In this document: positions 26,730-36,867 of the stretch, in pieces
Position numbering within the stretch: position 1 is the stretch's first letter
Layout of the letters: every line of letters starts with the position of its first letter
NCBI RefSeq assembly: GCF_029589435.1
Contig: NZ_JARRAG010000002.1
Location: forward strand, 2,108,001 to 2,172,000
Reading direction: 5' to 3'
Length of the DNA: 64,000 nucleotides
Source of the DNA: Paludisphaera mucosa
Lineage (GTDB): Bacteria; Planctomycetota; Planctomycetia; Isosphaerales; Isosphaeraceae
Notes under the pieces: model-generated
What the model saw: only the letters and a program-made list of their open reading frames with translations
The model's database searches: none
Told to the model about the DNA's origin: nothing
Made by a program: the position numbers and the translations under genes

Positions 26730-27224
26730 CGGTCTCCAACCGCATGATTCCGTCGCAGGGTAGGACCAACGACGGATTCTATTACTTCCTACCCGGCTGT
26801 CGAGCGCAGTTGCAAGGGGGGAACCGGTCCGAAACGGGGGCCGAGGGCCTTCGTCATCGAAATCGAGTCCTCGCCTTATGGAACATCCTCGAAATCGAGC
26901 GACACCCGGCGACAGGCGACCGAGAACTTTCCGGAAAATCGATCGAAACGTCCTCGGATCCCCGGGACGCCTGGGCCTCCGGCTCGAAATTTCCCGGCCG
27001 ATCGCCCGTCCCGATTTCGGTTTCCTAAGAAGCCGCGGCCTGGGACGTTGAATTCCTCGGCGACCGCGAGGTATGACGAACCTCGGAGTGCCGGAACCGT
27101 GGGACCGGGGCGGGCGTCCAAGGGGTCGTCCCGTCTTCGATCCGAAATCTTCGTGCGTGTACGGGTGTCGTCGCCCCACCCGGCGGCGATCCTCTCTTGC
27201 CCTCACCTCGCGGAGGCCGATCTC
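26730..27224. other. Divergent intergenic region between the LEPR-XLL and macroglobulin-like genes
   Basis: 495 bases with no convincing gene. A short direct repeat TCGAAATCGAG occurs near 26857 and 26889. Frames here are open only because stops are rare at this composition. No clear sigma-70 promoter was found for either gene. Confidence 0.4.
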
Positions 27225-30200
27225 GTGACGCCACGCCCTCTCCAACGGCTCGGGTTCGTGATGGTGCTGGCCTGTATCGCGGGGACGTCGACCGCGGCCG
27301 GCGACGAGGTGAAGGGGAGCCCGGCCCCCGCCGCGCCGGTCCTCCCCGGCGAGGTCGTCGCGGCGCTGCAGGAGCGGAAGTTCGCCGACGCCCGCGCGGC
27401 GCTCGTCTCACTTCGCGAGAAGGCGAAGGACGACGACGAGCAGGCCTACTTCGAGTTCCTCGCCGCGATCGCCGATCGCCTGGAAGGGCGTCGCGACCCG
27501 GCCCGCGAATCGCTCCGCAAGGCGATGGCCGCGCACCCGAAGAGCGTCTGGATCCCCAAGATCCGCTACGAGCTGGCGGCGCTGGAGCTGGCCTCGGGCG
27601 ACCCCGCCCGCGCCGAGGAGCTGGCGCGGGCCTCGGCCGTCCCGCTGCTCGCCGACGAGCGCAAGGACCGCCTGGCCGACGTCTACAAGTCGTTCGCCCG
27701 CGGCCTGCTCAAGCCCGACGACCCCGTCACGCCCCCGGACCCCCAGGGAGCCCGGGAGCTGCTCATCCAGGCGCGGCTGCTCGCCAAAGGGGTCGCCTCG
27801 CGTGCCGACCTGACGGTCGAGATCGCCCGCGCCAGCCGGATCCTGGGCGACCATGCGCGGGCCGTCGCCGAGCTGGAGAGCCGACTCAAGGACTTCCCCG
27901 ACGTCCCCGGCCGCTCGGCCGTGCGGCTGGCCCTGGGCGAGTCGCTCCGCGACGCCGGCCGACTCGTCGACGCCCGCCTCGCCTGGACGGACCTGGCGCG
28001 CGACGTCGAGAAGTTGAAGCCCGAGGCCCGGACCCCCGCGGACGACGACGCGCGGGCCCTGGCCCTCGCCCAGATCCCCTCGACCTTCGGCGTGCCCAAT
28101 CCGCCCGACGACCAGAGCCTCGCCCTGGGCGTCGCGGCCCTGAACCGCTTCCTCGCCGCCCACCCCGCGCACCCCAGGGCCGTCCGCGCGGCGTTCGACG
28201 TCGGCCTCTCCTACGTGGCCCGGGGCCGGGGCGACGCCGCGCTCGCGGCCTTCGGCCGGTTCTTGAAGGGCGAGGGATACAAGGCCGATTCCGACGAGGC
28301 CCGCAAGGACCTGGCCGAGCTCTCGATGACCGCGACGTTCCTCACCGGCCGCCTCCTGCTGGATCAGCAGAAATTCGCCGAGGCCGCCCAGGCGTGGCAA
28401 GGCTACCTCGCCAAGTTTCCCAACGGCCCCCAGAGCGCCGACGCCCAGCGGGCGATCCTGGAGACCCAGCTCCAGAAGGCCGCGGACCTCCTCCGGCTGG
28501 GCCGATACGCCGACGCCCGCGCCGTCTGGACCGAGTTCGTCGCCCAGAACCCGCTCGACGCCCGCGTGCCCGAGATCCTCTTCCAGGTCGGCCAGAGCCA
28601 CCTGCCGGAGAAGCAGTTCGACCAGGCCGTCGCCGCCTGGGCGACGCTCGTCGGCAAGTTCCCCGAGAGCGAGCCGGCGGGCCACGCCCAGTTCCTCATC
28701 GGCTCGATCCTGGAGGTCGAGAAGGGGACGCTCCCCGAGGCCGTCGAGGCCTACAAGAAGATCAAGACCCAGCCCTGGGCCGCCCAGGGCGCGCAGCGGA
28801 TCGCCGTCATGGAGGCGAAGGCCCTGACGGTCGTCACCCCGCGCTCCTTCCGCAGCGGCGAGGGGCCGTTCCTGAAGGTCTCGACCCGGAACCTGGAGAA
28901 GCTGACGTTCACCGCGTACAAGCTCAACGCCGAGTCCTACTTCCGCAAGAAGCACGGCTTCGAGAACGTCGAGGCCCTCGACATCGGCCTGGTCGCGCCC
29001 GACGCCGAGTGGACCGAGGACGTCCCCGGCTACGCCCGTCTCAAGCCGGTCGAGGCCGATTTCGCCCTCAAGAAGCTGGAGACGCCCGGCGTCTACGTGG
29101 TGAAGGTGACGGACCAGAAGACCTTGCAGGCCACGACGCTGGTCGTCGCCAGCGACCTGGACGCGATCGTCAAGACGTCGCGCGAGCAGGTGCTCGTCTT
29201 CGCCCAGGACATGAAGACCGGCAAGGGCCGGCCCAACGCCAAGGTGCTCATCTCCGACGCCGGCCAGGTCGTCCTCGAGGCCGCCACCGGCCCCGACGGC
29301 GTGCTGCTCCACGACTGGTCGCCGCCGCGCGAAGGCGGCCGACGGCTGACCTACCTGCTCGTCGACGGCCCCCACGTCGCCGGCTCCAACCTGGGCGCGC
29401 CCGAGGGCGTCTCGCAGGGGATCGCCCCCCGCGCCTTCATCTATACGGATCGCCCGGCCTATCGCCCCGGGCAGACGGCCCAGATCCGCGGCGTCGTCCG
29501 CGAGGCCAAGTCCGGCCAGTACGCCAACGCCCCCGGCGCGGTCTATCGGTTCGAGGTGAGCGACGCCTCCGGCCGCCGACTCGCCTCCCGCGACGTGACG
29601 CTCTCGGAGTTCGGCACCTTCCACGAGTCGGTCCCGCTCGACTCCGCGGCGCCCGTCGGCGCGTACCAGGTCCGCGTCTTCCAGCCGGGCAAGAGCGACT
29701 TCTCCGGCTCGTTCGAGGTCCAGGCCTACCAGCTCCAGGCGATCGACGCGACCTTCGACCTGCCGAAGTCGGTCTACTACCGAGGAGAGGCGGTCGAGGC
29801 CGACGTGATCGCCCGCTTCCAGTACGGCGCTCCGGCCGCCGGCCGTCCCGTCGAGGTCGTGCTGCCCGACGGCCGGACGGTCCGAGGTCGGACCGACGCG
29901 ACGGGCAAGTTCCACGTCGCCTTCACGACCGAGGGCTTCGCCGAGGAGCAGATGCTCAACCTCGTCGCCAACCTGCCGGAAGACGGCGTGCAGGCGGTCG
30001 CGGGCCTGGTGCTGGCGGTCCGGGGCTTCGCGATCCAGGTCGACACCGACCGCGAGGTGTACCTCAGCGGCGAGACGTTCGCCGTCCAGGCCCGCACCTC
30101 CGACGCCCAGGGCAAGCCCGTGGCGCAGGAGCTTTCGGCGGCGCTGGTGAAGATCCTCGACGAACATGGCCGCGTCGTCGAGCGCGAGGCCGAGCGAAAG

Positions 30201-33200
30201 ACGTTCTCGACCGACGCGGCGGGCCGCGGCGGCGTGACCTTCCGCGCCGGCGACGACCGCGGGGGCCGCTTCCTGATCCGGGTCGCCGGGACCGACCGAT
30301 TCGGAAACGCGATCGTGAAGGACCGGGCGCTGTACGTCTCGGGCCGTGACGACGAGACGACCCTGCGCCTGATCGCCGACCGGACCCGATTCAAGGTCGG
30401 CGAGCCGGCCAGGGTGAACCTCCACAGTCGCGGGCGGGCCGGCGCCGCCCTGCTGACCTGGGACGCCGATCGCGTCCTCTCGTACAAAATCGTGACCCTG
30501 GCCGACGGCGACAACGCCGTCGCCTGGGACGTCGACGGCCCCCATTTCCCGAACTTCACGCTCACCGCGACCCGGATGTGGGGCGACAAGCTCGACAGCG
30601 CCCGGCTCGACGTGGAGGTCGAACGCGAGCTGCGCGTGACGGTCGCCCCGACGAAGCCGCAGGTCGGCCCGGGCGAGCCCGTCGAGGTGGACGTCACGGC
30701 CGTCGACCAGCTCGGCCGGCCGGTCGCCGCCGAGCTGTCGCTGGCGGTCGTCGACCAGGCCCTCCTGCGGCGGTTCGCCGACCCCCATCCTCCGATCGGC
30801 CGGTTCTTCTACGACCAGGCCCGGATCGGGGCCTTCGCCGTCTGCTCGACCAACACGTTCCGCTACACGCCGGCCACGACCCCGGTCGCCCAGGCGATCG
30901 TCGACGAGGCCGATCGCAAGGCCGCGATGGTCTCCAACGCCGAGAGCCGGGCCGAGGTCCAGCGACGACTCGGCGAGATCACCCCCCCCGCCCTGAACAC
31001 CGCGGGGGCCATGGGCGGCGGCATGGGCGGCATGGGCGGCGGCAGGATGGGCGGCGGCGGCATGCCCGGCGAGACGATCGCCGGCGTGAGGCTGGGCAGA
31101 GCCGTCGATCGGAAGCGACGGTCGCAGAACGGCGCCGTCGCGTCCGACGAGATCACTCAGAATGAGGATCTCGGAGTCGAGGATGTGGTCGCGGGCCAAA
31201 AGGCCAACTACAGGGCCCTGAGCACTCGGGCGGAAGGCTCGTTGGCCCTGTGGGGCGCCCTGTCCGAGGGCCGCGACGCCAAGGACTTCGAGGCGCCTTC
31301 GCCGCGCGATCGCCACGTCGAGACGGCCTACTGGAACCCGGCCGTCGTCACCGGGGCGGACGGCAAGGCGCGGGTGACGTTCGCTGCCCCCTCGGCCCTC
31401 TCGGAGTACAAGATCACCGCCCGGGGCGTCACAGGCGCCGACACCCTCGTCGGCGAGGCGACCTCGAGCGTGCAGGTCCGCAAGGACTTCTTCGTCGACC
31501 TCAAGGCCCCCCCCGCCCTGACCCAGGGCGACAAGCCGCGGTTCATCGCCCGGATGCATCACCTGGGCGTCGCCGGCCCCGTGGCGCTCAAGCTCGCGAT
31601 CGCCAACGGCGGCCGGGAACAGGTGCTCCCCCGGACCGTCGAAATCAAGGGCGACGGCGTCGAGGAGATCCTCTTCGAGCCCATCGAGGCCGCCGACGGG
31701 CCGATGAAGCTGACGCTCACGGCGACGCTCGGCGAGCGTTCCGACAAGGTCGCCGCCGACGTCCTCGTGCGACCGTGGGGCGTGCAGGCCTTCGCGTCGG
31801 CCTCGGGTTCGAGCGGCGACGGGGCCACGGCCTTCGTCGCCCTGCCGCAGGGACGATCGTATGAGAACCCGTCGATGCGGATCGTCGTCTCGCCCAGCCT
31901 GGAGCGGATGATCGTCGAGCTGGCGCTCGGCGGCGACGTCCGTCCCCTGGGGGTCTCGTTCGAGCGGGCCGCGATCTGGACGTGCTTCCCGCCCGCGACC
32001 ACCGCCGACCGCGCCGCCGACCTGCTGGCGGCGACCTCGGCCCTGGGCTACGTTCGCCGGGCCCGGCCCGGAGATTCGGGGGACGCCCGCCGGCTGGTGG
32101 GGCGGATCCAGGGACTCGTCTCGCAGTTGACCTCCTCCCAACGCGAGGACGGCGGCTGGGGCTGGATGGCGGCGGCCCCCGACCGGCCCGAGAACAACAA
32201 GCAGGTGGCGGGCGGCGACCGCTTCACGACGGCTTCGGTCTTCTGGGCGATCACCTCGGCCGAGGACCTGGGGCTGCTCCCCGACCCCGGCGTCTGCGAC
32301 AGGGCGGCGGCCTGGCTCGAGGCGGCGATGAGCACGACCAACCCCCGCGACCGCGACGCCCGCGCGGCGATCCTGCACGCCCTGAGCCTGCGCAAGCGGG
32401 CCGGCTTCGAGGCCGCCAACAGCCTCAACCGCGAACGCCAGAACCTCTCGAACGGCGGCCTCGCGTACCTCGCCCTGACCTTCGCGAACCTGGGACGCCC
32501 CGAGCTGGCCGGCGAGGCCCTGGCCATCCTCGGCCCCCGCGCCAAGGTCGAGACGCCCGCGCCCGGACGCCGTCCGCGGCTCTCGTGGGAAGGGTCGGGC
32601 CAGTCGGCGGGGCTCCGCGCCACGTCCGAGACCACGGCCCTCGTCTGCCTGGCCTACGCCCGCAGCCGCCCGCAGGCGGCCGAGCTGGCCCAGGGCGTCG
32701 ACTGGCTGGAAGCCCACCGGTTCGGACTGGGCTGGAACCCCCTGAAGGCCAAGGGGCCGGCCGTCGCCGCGCTCGCCGCGTTCCACGGCAAGGCCCCGGG
32801 GAGCGGCGACCGCTACCGGCTGACGATCACCGTCAACGACCGCAAGGTCTCCGAGATCGCCGTCGCCGACGCGGCGGAGGCGACCGAGATCGCCGTCCCG
32901 GCCGACGTGGTCAAGGCCAACGACGCCAACCGCGTCGCCTTCACCCTCGAAGGCCGCGGCACGTTCCACTACTCCGTGGCGCTGACGGGCTTCACTCGCG
33001 AGTTCGGCCCCGACCAGGACCGCAACAACCGCCCCGCCTGGGTCGATCGCCGGGTCTACTGGCCGACCGACCCCGAGCTGGACGGCAAGAAGCTCCCCGT
33101 CGGCTTCGGCGTCGCGGTCAACCCGTCGACCTTCGAGAACGTCGCCACCCAGGCGGCGCTCGGCGGCAAGGCCCGCGTCGGCCTGGTCGTCTGGCGCAAC

Positions 33201-35363
33201 GTGCCCGACGACACCCCCGAGTGGGATCGCGACTTCCTGATCGTCGAGGAGCGCCTGCCGGCCGGGACGACGCTCATCGAGGGCTCGGTCGTCTCGTCGG
33301 CCGCCTCGTACACGCACGCCGACGGCGTCTTGACCTTCTACTTCGCGCCCGGCGTCAACCCCGGGGGCATCCAGTACGACGTCTACGGCTGGCTCCCCGG
33401 CCGTTACCGGACGCTCCCCGCATCCGTCCGCAGCGCCGACGAGCCCGGCAGGTTCCACGTCGGCGAGCCGGGCTCGTTCGGCGTCCTCGCGCCCGGCGAG
33501 CCGAACGACGACAAGATCCGCCCCACGCCCGACGAACTCTACGCCCGCGGCAAGGCCCTGTTCGACGCCGGCCGGTTCGCCGAGGCCGGCGCTGCTCTCG
33601 AAACCCTGTTCAACGACTGGACGCTCCGCGACGACGCGGCGAAGGACGCGTCGCGGATGCTCTTGCTCATCACCGTCGCCAACTACGACGCCCGCAAGAT
33701 CGTGCGGTACTTCGAGATCGTCAAGGAGCGGTCGCCGGAGATGATCCTGTCGTTCGACCAGCTCCAGGTGATCGGCCGGGCGTACCGCGACATCGACGAG
33801 CACGAGCGGGCGATGATCGTCTGGCGGGGCCTGATCGAGGCCAGCTACGTCGAGGACGCCCGCGTCGGCGAGCTGCTCCGCCAGCGCGGCGAGCCTCTCG
33901 AGGCCGCGGCCTACCTCGTCGACCTGTGGCGGCAGTACCCCGACACGCCGTCGATCGAGACCGACTTCTTCGGCCTGTCCCAGGTCGTGGCCGACGCCGC
34001 CGCGCGGTCGATCGACGACCCGCTCCTGCGCCGCAAGATGGCCGCGGCCGGCTACACGCGGTCGGGCCTGCTCCTGCACGCGGTCCGCATGATCCAGACC
34101 TTCCTGGCGCAGTCGCCGACCAATCCCACGGCCGACGAGGCCAGCCTCGCCCTGCTTGGGGCGTTGCTGGAGCTTGAGGATTATCCCGCCGTCGTTAAGG
34201 CGGCGGCCCGCTACGCCGCGATGTATCCCAAGAGCACGTTCCTCGACAGCTTCCAGTACAGCCAGGCCCTGGCGGACTTCCACCTGGGCCGCAACGACGA
34301 GGCCGTGGTGCTGGCCGAGGCGATCGCCAAGGCGACCTACAAGGACGCGGCGGGCGTGGAGTCTCCCAGCCCCAACAAGTGGCAGGCGGTCTTCATCCTC
34401 GGCCAGATCTTCGACGCCCGCCGGATGCCGGGCCGGGCGCTCGAATACTACCGCCAGTCGGCCGAGCATTTCACGGACGCGGCGGACGCGATCGCCTACT
34501 ACACCCGCAAGTCGCTGCACATCGAAGAGGTGACCGTGGTCCGACCGCCGGCCGAACCGATCGTGGCCGGTGGCGGGCTGCGAAACGTCGGCCTCGCGCC
34601 GGACGACCCGCCGGCCGGCGACGGGAAGGCCCGGATCAAGCTGACCTATCGCAACATCGCCCGCGTCGACGTGACCGTCCACCCCGTCGACCTGATGCAG
34701 CTCTACCTCGCCCGCCGCAACCTCGACGCCATCGCCGGCGTCGACCTGGCGGGGATCACCCCGCTGTTCGAGCAGTCGGTCTCGCTCGGGTCGGGCGACG
34801 ACTACGAGGACAAGACGAGGACCATCGAACTCCCCCTGACGAAGAACGGGGCGTATCTCGTGATGATCCGGGGGGGCGACCTCTACGCATCGGGCGTCGT
34901 GCTCGTCTCGCCGCTCGAGGTCGACGTGCTGGAAGAGGCCGCGTCTGGCCGCCTCCGGGCCGTCGTCCGCGACGCCCGCTCGAAGGCCCCGGCGAGCCGC
35001 GTCCAGGTGAAGGTCGTGGGCGCGGCGGACCCCGAGTTCCGTTCCGGCGAGACCGACCTGCGGGGCGTCTACGCGGTCGAGGGCCTGCACGGGGCCGCCA
35101 CGGTCGTCGTCCGGAAGGGGGCCTCCGAGTACGCCTTCCACCGCGGCGCGACGTACCTCGGGACCCCGCCGGAGGCCGCCAACGCCCCCGGCCAGCCCCA
35201 GGACGCGCCGGCCAAGCCGGCCGATCCGAACCAGGCCCTGGACGCCAACATCAAGTTGCTGAACCGGGGCAACAACCTCAAGCAGATCCAGCGGCTCCAG
35301 AACCGCTACCAGGTCGTCCCGCCCGAACAGGCCCCCGGAGCGGCCGCCGGCGAGTTCCGTTGA
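27225..35363 (+). CDS. Giant alpha-2-macroglobulin-like protein with TPR regions, thioester lost
   Basis: A 2712-residue exported protein. The GTG start at 27225 follows CGGAGG and begins a signal peptide (to about residue 26, ...STAAG). Order: TPR-like repeats (about 30-480), MG domains (AFIYTDRPAYRPGQ at about 735, TDREVYLSGE at about 937), a Gly/Met-rich stretch (about 1262-1285), the A2M core (YWNPAVVTGADGKARVTF at about 1365), alpha-helical TED region (about 1590-1900), a receptor-like part (VDRRVYWPTD), a second TPR region (about 2100-2430), and a carboxypeptidase-regulatory-like module near 2570-2640. Where bacterial homologues have CxEQ, this one reads WTCFPPATTADRA, so no thioester bond can form. 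Protease trapping or envelope scaffolding are possible roles. Confidence 0.88.
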   Translation: MTPRPLQRLGFVMVLACIAGTSTAAGDEVKGSPAPAAPVLPGEVVAALQERKFADARAALVSLREKAKDDDEQAYFEFLAAIADRLEGRRDPARESLRKAMAAHPKSVWIPKIRYELAALELASGDPARAEELARASAVPLLADERKDRLADVYKSFARGLLKPDDPVTPPDPQGARELLIQARLLAKGVASRADLTVEIARASRILGDHARAVAELESRLKDFPDVPGRSAVRLALGESLRDAGRLVDARLAWTDLARDVEKLKPEARTPADDDARALALAQIPSTFGVPNPPDDQSLALGVAALNRFLAAHPAHPRAVRAAFDVGLSYVARGRGDAALAAFGRFLKGEGYKADSDEARKDLAELSMTATFLTGRLLLDQQKFAEAAQAWQGYLAKFPNGPQSADAQRAILETQLQKAADLLRLGRYADARAVWTEFVAQNPLDARVPEILFQVGQSHLPEKQFDQAVAAWATLVGKFPESEPAGHAQFLIGSILEVEKGTLPEAVEAYKKIKTQPWAAQGAQRIAVMEAKALTVVTPRSFRSGEGPFLKVSTRNLEKLTFTAYKLNAESYFRKKHGFENVEALDIGLVAPDAEWTEDVPGYARLKPVEADFALKKLETPGVYVVKVTDQKTLQATTLVVASDLDAIVKTSREQVLVFAQDMKTGKGRPNAKVLISDAGQVVLEAATGPDGVLLHDWSPPREGGRRLTYLLVDGPHVAGSNLGAPEGVSQGIAPRAFIYTDRPAYRPGQTAQIRGVVREAKSGQYANAPGAVYRFEVSDASGRRLASRDVTLSEFGTFHESVPLDSAAPVGAYQVRVFQPGKSDFSGSFEVQAYQLQAIDATFDLPKSVYYRGEAVEADVIARFQYGAPAAGRPVEVVLPDGRTVRGRTDATGKFHVAFTTEGFAEEQMLNLVANLPEDGVQAVAGLVLAVRGFAIQVDTDREVYLSGETFAVQARTSDAQGKPVAQELSAALVKILDEHGRVVEREAERKTFSTDAAGRGGVTFRAGDDRGGRFLIRVAGTDRFGNAIVKDRALYVSGRDDETTLRLIADRTRFKVGEPARVNLHSRGRAGAALLTWDADRVLSYKIVTLADGDNAVAWDVDGPHFPNFTLTATRMWGDKLDSARLDVEVERELRVTVAPTKPQVGPGEPVEVDVTAVDQLGRPVAAELSLAVVDQALLRRFADPHPPIGRFFYDQARIGAFAVCSTNTFRYTPATTPVAQAIVDEADRKAAMVSNAESRAEVQRRLGEITPPALNTAGAMGGGMGGMGGGRMGGGGMPGETIAGVRLGRAVDRKRRSQNGAVASDEITQNEDLGVEDVVAGQKANYRALSTRAEGSLALWGALSEGRDAKDFEAPSPRDRHVETAYWNPAVVTGADGKARVTFAAPSALSEYKITARGVTGADTLVGEATSSVQVRKDFFVDLKAPPALTQGDKPRFIARMHHLGVAGPVALKLAIANGGREQVLPRTVEIKGDGVEEILFEPIEAADGPMKLTLTATLGERSDKVAADVLVRPWGVQAFASASGSSGDGATAFVALPQGRSYENPSMRIVVSPSLERMIVELALGGDVRPLGVSFERAAIWTCFPPATTADRAADLLAATSALGYVRRARPGDSGDARRLVGRIQGLVSQLTSSQREDGGWGWMAAAPDRPENNKQVAGGDRFTTASVFWAITSAEDLGLLPDPGVCDRAAAWLEAAMSTTNPRDRDARAAILHALSLRKRAGFEAANSLNRERQNLSNGGLAYLALTFANLGRPELAGEALAILGPRAKVETPAPGRRPRLSWEGSGQSAGLRATSETTALVCLAYARSRPQAAELAQGVDWLEAHRFGLGWNPLKAKGPAVAALAAFHGKAPGSGDRYRLTITVNDRKVSEIAVADAAEATEIAVPADVVKANDANRVAFTLEGRGTFHYSVALTGFTREFGPDQDRNNRPAWVDRRVYWPTDPELDGKKLPVGFGVAVNPSTFENVATQAALGGKARVGLVVWRNVPDDTPEWDRDFLIVEERLPAGTTLIEGSVVSSAASYTHADGVLTFYFAPGVNPGGIQYDVYGWLPGRYRTLPASVRSADEPGRFHVGEPGSFGVLAPGEPNDDKIRPTPDELYARGKALFDAGRFAEAGAALETLFNDWTLRDDAAKDASRMLLLITVANYDARKIVRYFEIVKERSPEMILSFDQLQVIGRAYRDIDEHERAMIVWRGLIEASYVEDARVGELLRQRGEPLEAAAYLVDLWRQYPDTPSIETDFFGLSQVVADAAARSIDDPLLRRKMAAAGYTRSGLLLHAVRMIQTFLAQSPTNPTADEASLALLGALLELEDYPAVVKAAARYAAMYPKSTFLDSFQYSQALADFHLGRNDEAVVLAEAIAKATYKDAAGVESPSPNKWQAVFILGQIFDARRMPGRALEYYRQSAEHFTDAADAIAYYTRKSLHIEEVTVVRPPAEPIVAGGGLRNVGLAPDDPPAGDGKARIKLTYRNIARVDVTVHPVDLMQLYLARRNLDAIAGVDLAGITPLFEQSVSLGSGDDYEDKTRTIELPLTKNGAYLVMIRGGDLYASGVVLVSPLEVDVLEEAASGRLRAVVRDARSKAPASRVQVKVVGAADPEFRSGETDLRGVYAVEGLHGAATVVVRKGASEYAFHRGATYLGTPPEAANAPGQPQDAPAKPADPNQALDANIKLLNRGNNLKQIQRLQNRYQVVPPEQAPGAAAGEFR

Positions 35364-35385
35364 GACGCGACCGATGACGCGGCGA

Positions 35386-35421
35386 CCCCGGCCCGCCCCG
35401 TTTCGATGGGGCGGGTCGGGG
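35386..35421. terminator. Strong bidirectional terminator hairpin
   Basis: CCCCGGCCCGCCCC (35386-35399) pairs with GGGGCGGGTCGGGG (35408-35421), a 14-base stem with one G-U pair and an eight-base loop GTTTCGAT. It lies in the 72-base gap between the convergent macroglobulin-like and HD-GYP genes and can serve both. Confidence 0.7.
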
Positions 35422-35435
35422 CGTCGCGCGAGGTC

Positions 35436-36647
35436 TCAACGGCGGCCCAGGGTCAGGTCGACGGCGCCGATGAGGCTCTCGCCCAGGCCCTTCTGGCGGA
35501 TCGCCTCGACGTCCATCCGGCAGGCGAGGAGAGCGTCGATGATCTCGGGGTCCCACTGCACGCCCCGGCCCTTCATGAGGATCTCGTCGATCTGCCGGGG
35601 CGAGAGCCGCTTGCGATAGGGACGGTTGCTGGACATGGCGTCGAACGAGTCGGCGACGGCCAGGATCCGGGCTTCGAACGGGATCTCGTCGCCTTCGAGG
35701 TGGTCCGGGTAGCCCGTGCCGTCGAGGCTCTCGTGGTGGTGGCGGACTCCCGGCAGGATGTGCCGGAGCTTCCGCAGGTCCTGGAGGATCGTCACGCCGA
35801 TCTCGACGTGCTCCTGGATCCGGCGGTACTCCTGGGGGGTGAGCGGGCCCCCCTTCTTGAGCACCTCGTCGTCGATGCCGATCTTGCCGATGTCGTGCAG
35901 GAGGCCCGCCAGGTACAGGTCGCTGCGCTTCTGCGACGGCATCCCCAGCTCCTGGCCCAGCCGGACCGCGATGCGGGCGACCCGCTCGGAGTGGCCCGAG
36001 GTGTAGGGGTCCTTGGCGTCGATGGCCGCGGTCAGGGCGCGGATGATCCCGAAGAGCAGGTCCTTCAGGTCGGCGTAGATCCGGGCGTTGTGGGCCTGGG
36101 TGGCGATCAGCGAGGCGACGTACTGCGCCCGCTCGACCTCCAGCGGCCCGAGGGGCCGGCCGGGCGGCGGGTTGACGATGATCAGGGCGCCCGACGTGCC
36201 GGCGGCCACCACGGCGAACCGCCGGACCGAGGCCGGGGCGTGCGCCCTCGCCGCGGCGTCGGGGTCGTCGGCGACCACGACGGGCTCGCGGCCGAGCGCC
36301 GTCGCCATCAGGCGGCAGGCCGCGACGGTTAGCCCCGCGACCTCGCCGCTGACGACCACGTCCTCCAGCTCCTCGGTCGGGATCCACGCGGTGGCCTCCA
36401 CCCCCAGCGAGGCTCGGAGGACGTTGGTCGCCAGCGTCTGGAACCGCAAGGGGGCGTCGGAGATCTTCAGCCGCCGGATCAGGCGGCCGATCACGATGTG
36501 CTCGCCCTCGTCGCAGGACGCCTCGACCCCGGGATCGCTGGCGGCCCCGTCGGCCTTCGCAAGGTCGTCGTCCGGATTCCCTCCCGGCTCCTGCCCCGGC
36601 CCTTTCGGGCCGGCCCACTGCGTCTGCTCGGAGCCTACCGGAAGCAT
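35436..36647 (-). CDS. HD-GYP domain protein (cyclic-di-GMP phosphodiesterase type)
   Basis: A 403-residue cytosolic protein. After an acidic N-terminus, residues about 45-190 look like a GAF-type sensor (ATAWIPTEEL, FAVVAAGTSGALIIVNPP, LIATQAHNARIY). The HD-GYP domain spans about 200-390: TSGHSERVA, LHDIGKIGI with the HD metal pair, HVEIG, HHHESLDGTGYP carrying the GYP-like motif, and ARILAVADSFDAM. Such domains hydrolyse cyclic-di-GMP. The start at 36647 has GGAGG eight bases upstream. The input signal is unknown. Confidence 0.93.
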   Translation of the reverse strand: MLPVGSEQTQWAGPKGPGQEPGGNPDDDLAKADGAASDPGVEASCDEGEHIVIGRLIRRLKISDAPLRFQTLATNVLRASLGVEATAWIPTEELEDVVVSGEVAGLTVAACRLMATALGREPVVVADDPDAAARAHAPASVRRFAVVAAGTSGALIIVNPPPGRPLGPLEVERAQYVASLIATQAHNARIYADLKDLLFGIIRALTAAIDAKDPYTSGHSERVARIAVRLGQELGMPSQKRSDLYLAGLLHDIGKIGIDDEVLKKGGPLTPQEYRRIQEHVEIGVTILQDLRKLRHILPGVRHHHESLDGTGYPDHLEGDEIPFEARILAVADSFDAMSSNRPYRKRLSPRQIDEILMKGRGVQWDPEIIDALLACRMDVEAIRQKGLGESLIGAVDLTLGRR

Positions 36648-36867
36648 GATCAGTCCTCCCCCTCGCCCGTCGCTCATGCCCAGGAATGGGCGCTTCAACG
36701 TCGTCATTACCAATCTAGGACACGTCCCGGGGACGCGTCGGGAAAGACCCGAGGCCTGATGTCGGGACGCCACACCTAGTGGACACGGGCCGCTTCCCGG
36801 CCTAGCGAGTTGGATGGAGGCTCGCACCGACGAGCGCCGGGAACCCGAGGGCGAGGTTGAGACGCGC

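Noticed and set aside
31010-31080. Short repeats in the Gly/Met codons of the macroglobulin-like gene, considered as a repeat array
   Set aside because: They are in-frame GGC and ATG codons encoding a Gly/Met-rich loop, with no spacer structure.
27408-35141. An uninterrupted antisense frame of more than 2500 codons opposite the macroglobulin-like gene
   Set aside because: Its protein is made of low-complexity Gly/Arg/Val/Asp-rich sequence with no domains. It arises because G/C-ending codons rarely create antisense stops. The sense strand has clear domains, a signal peptide and a ribosome binding site.
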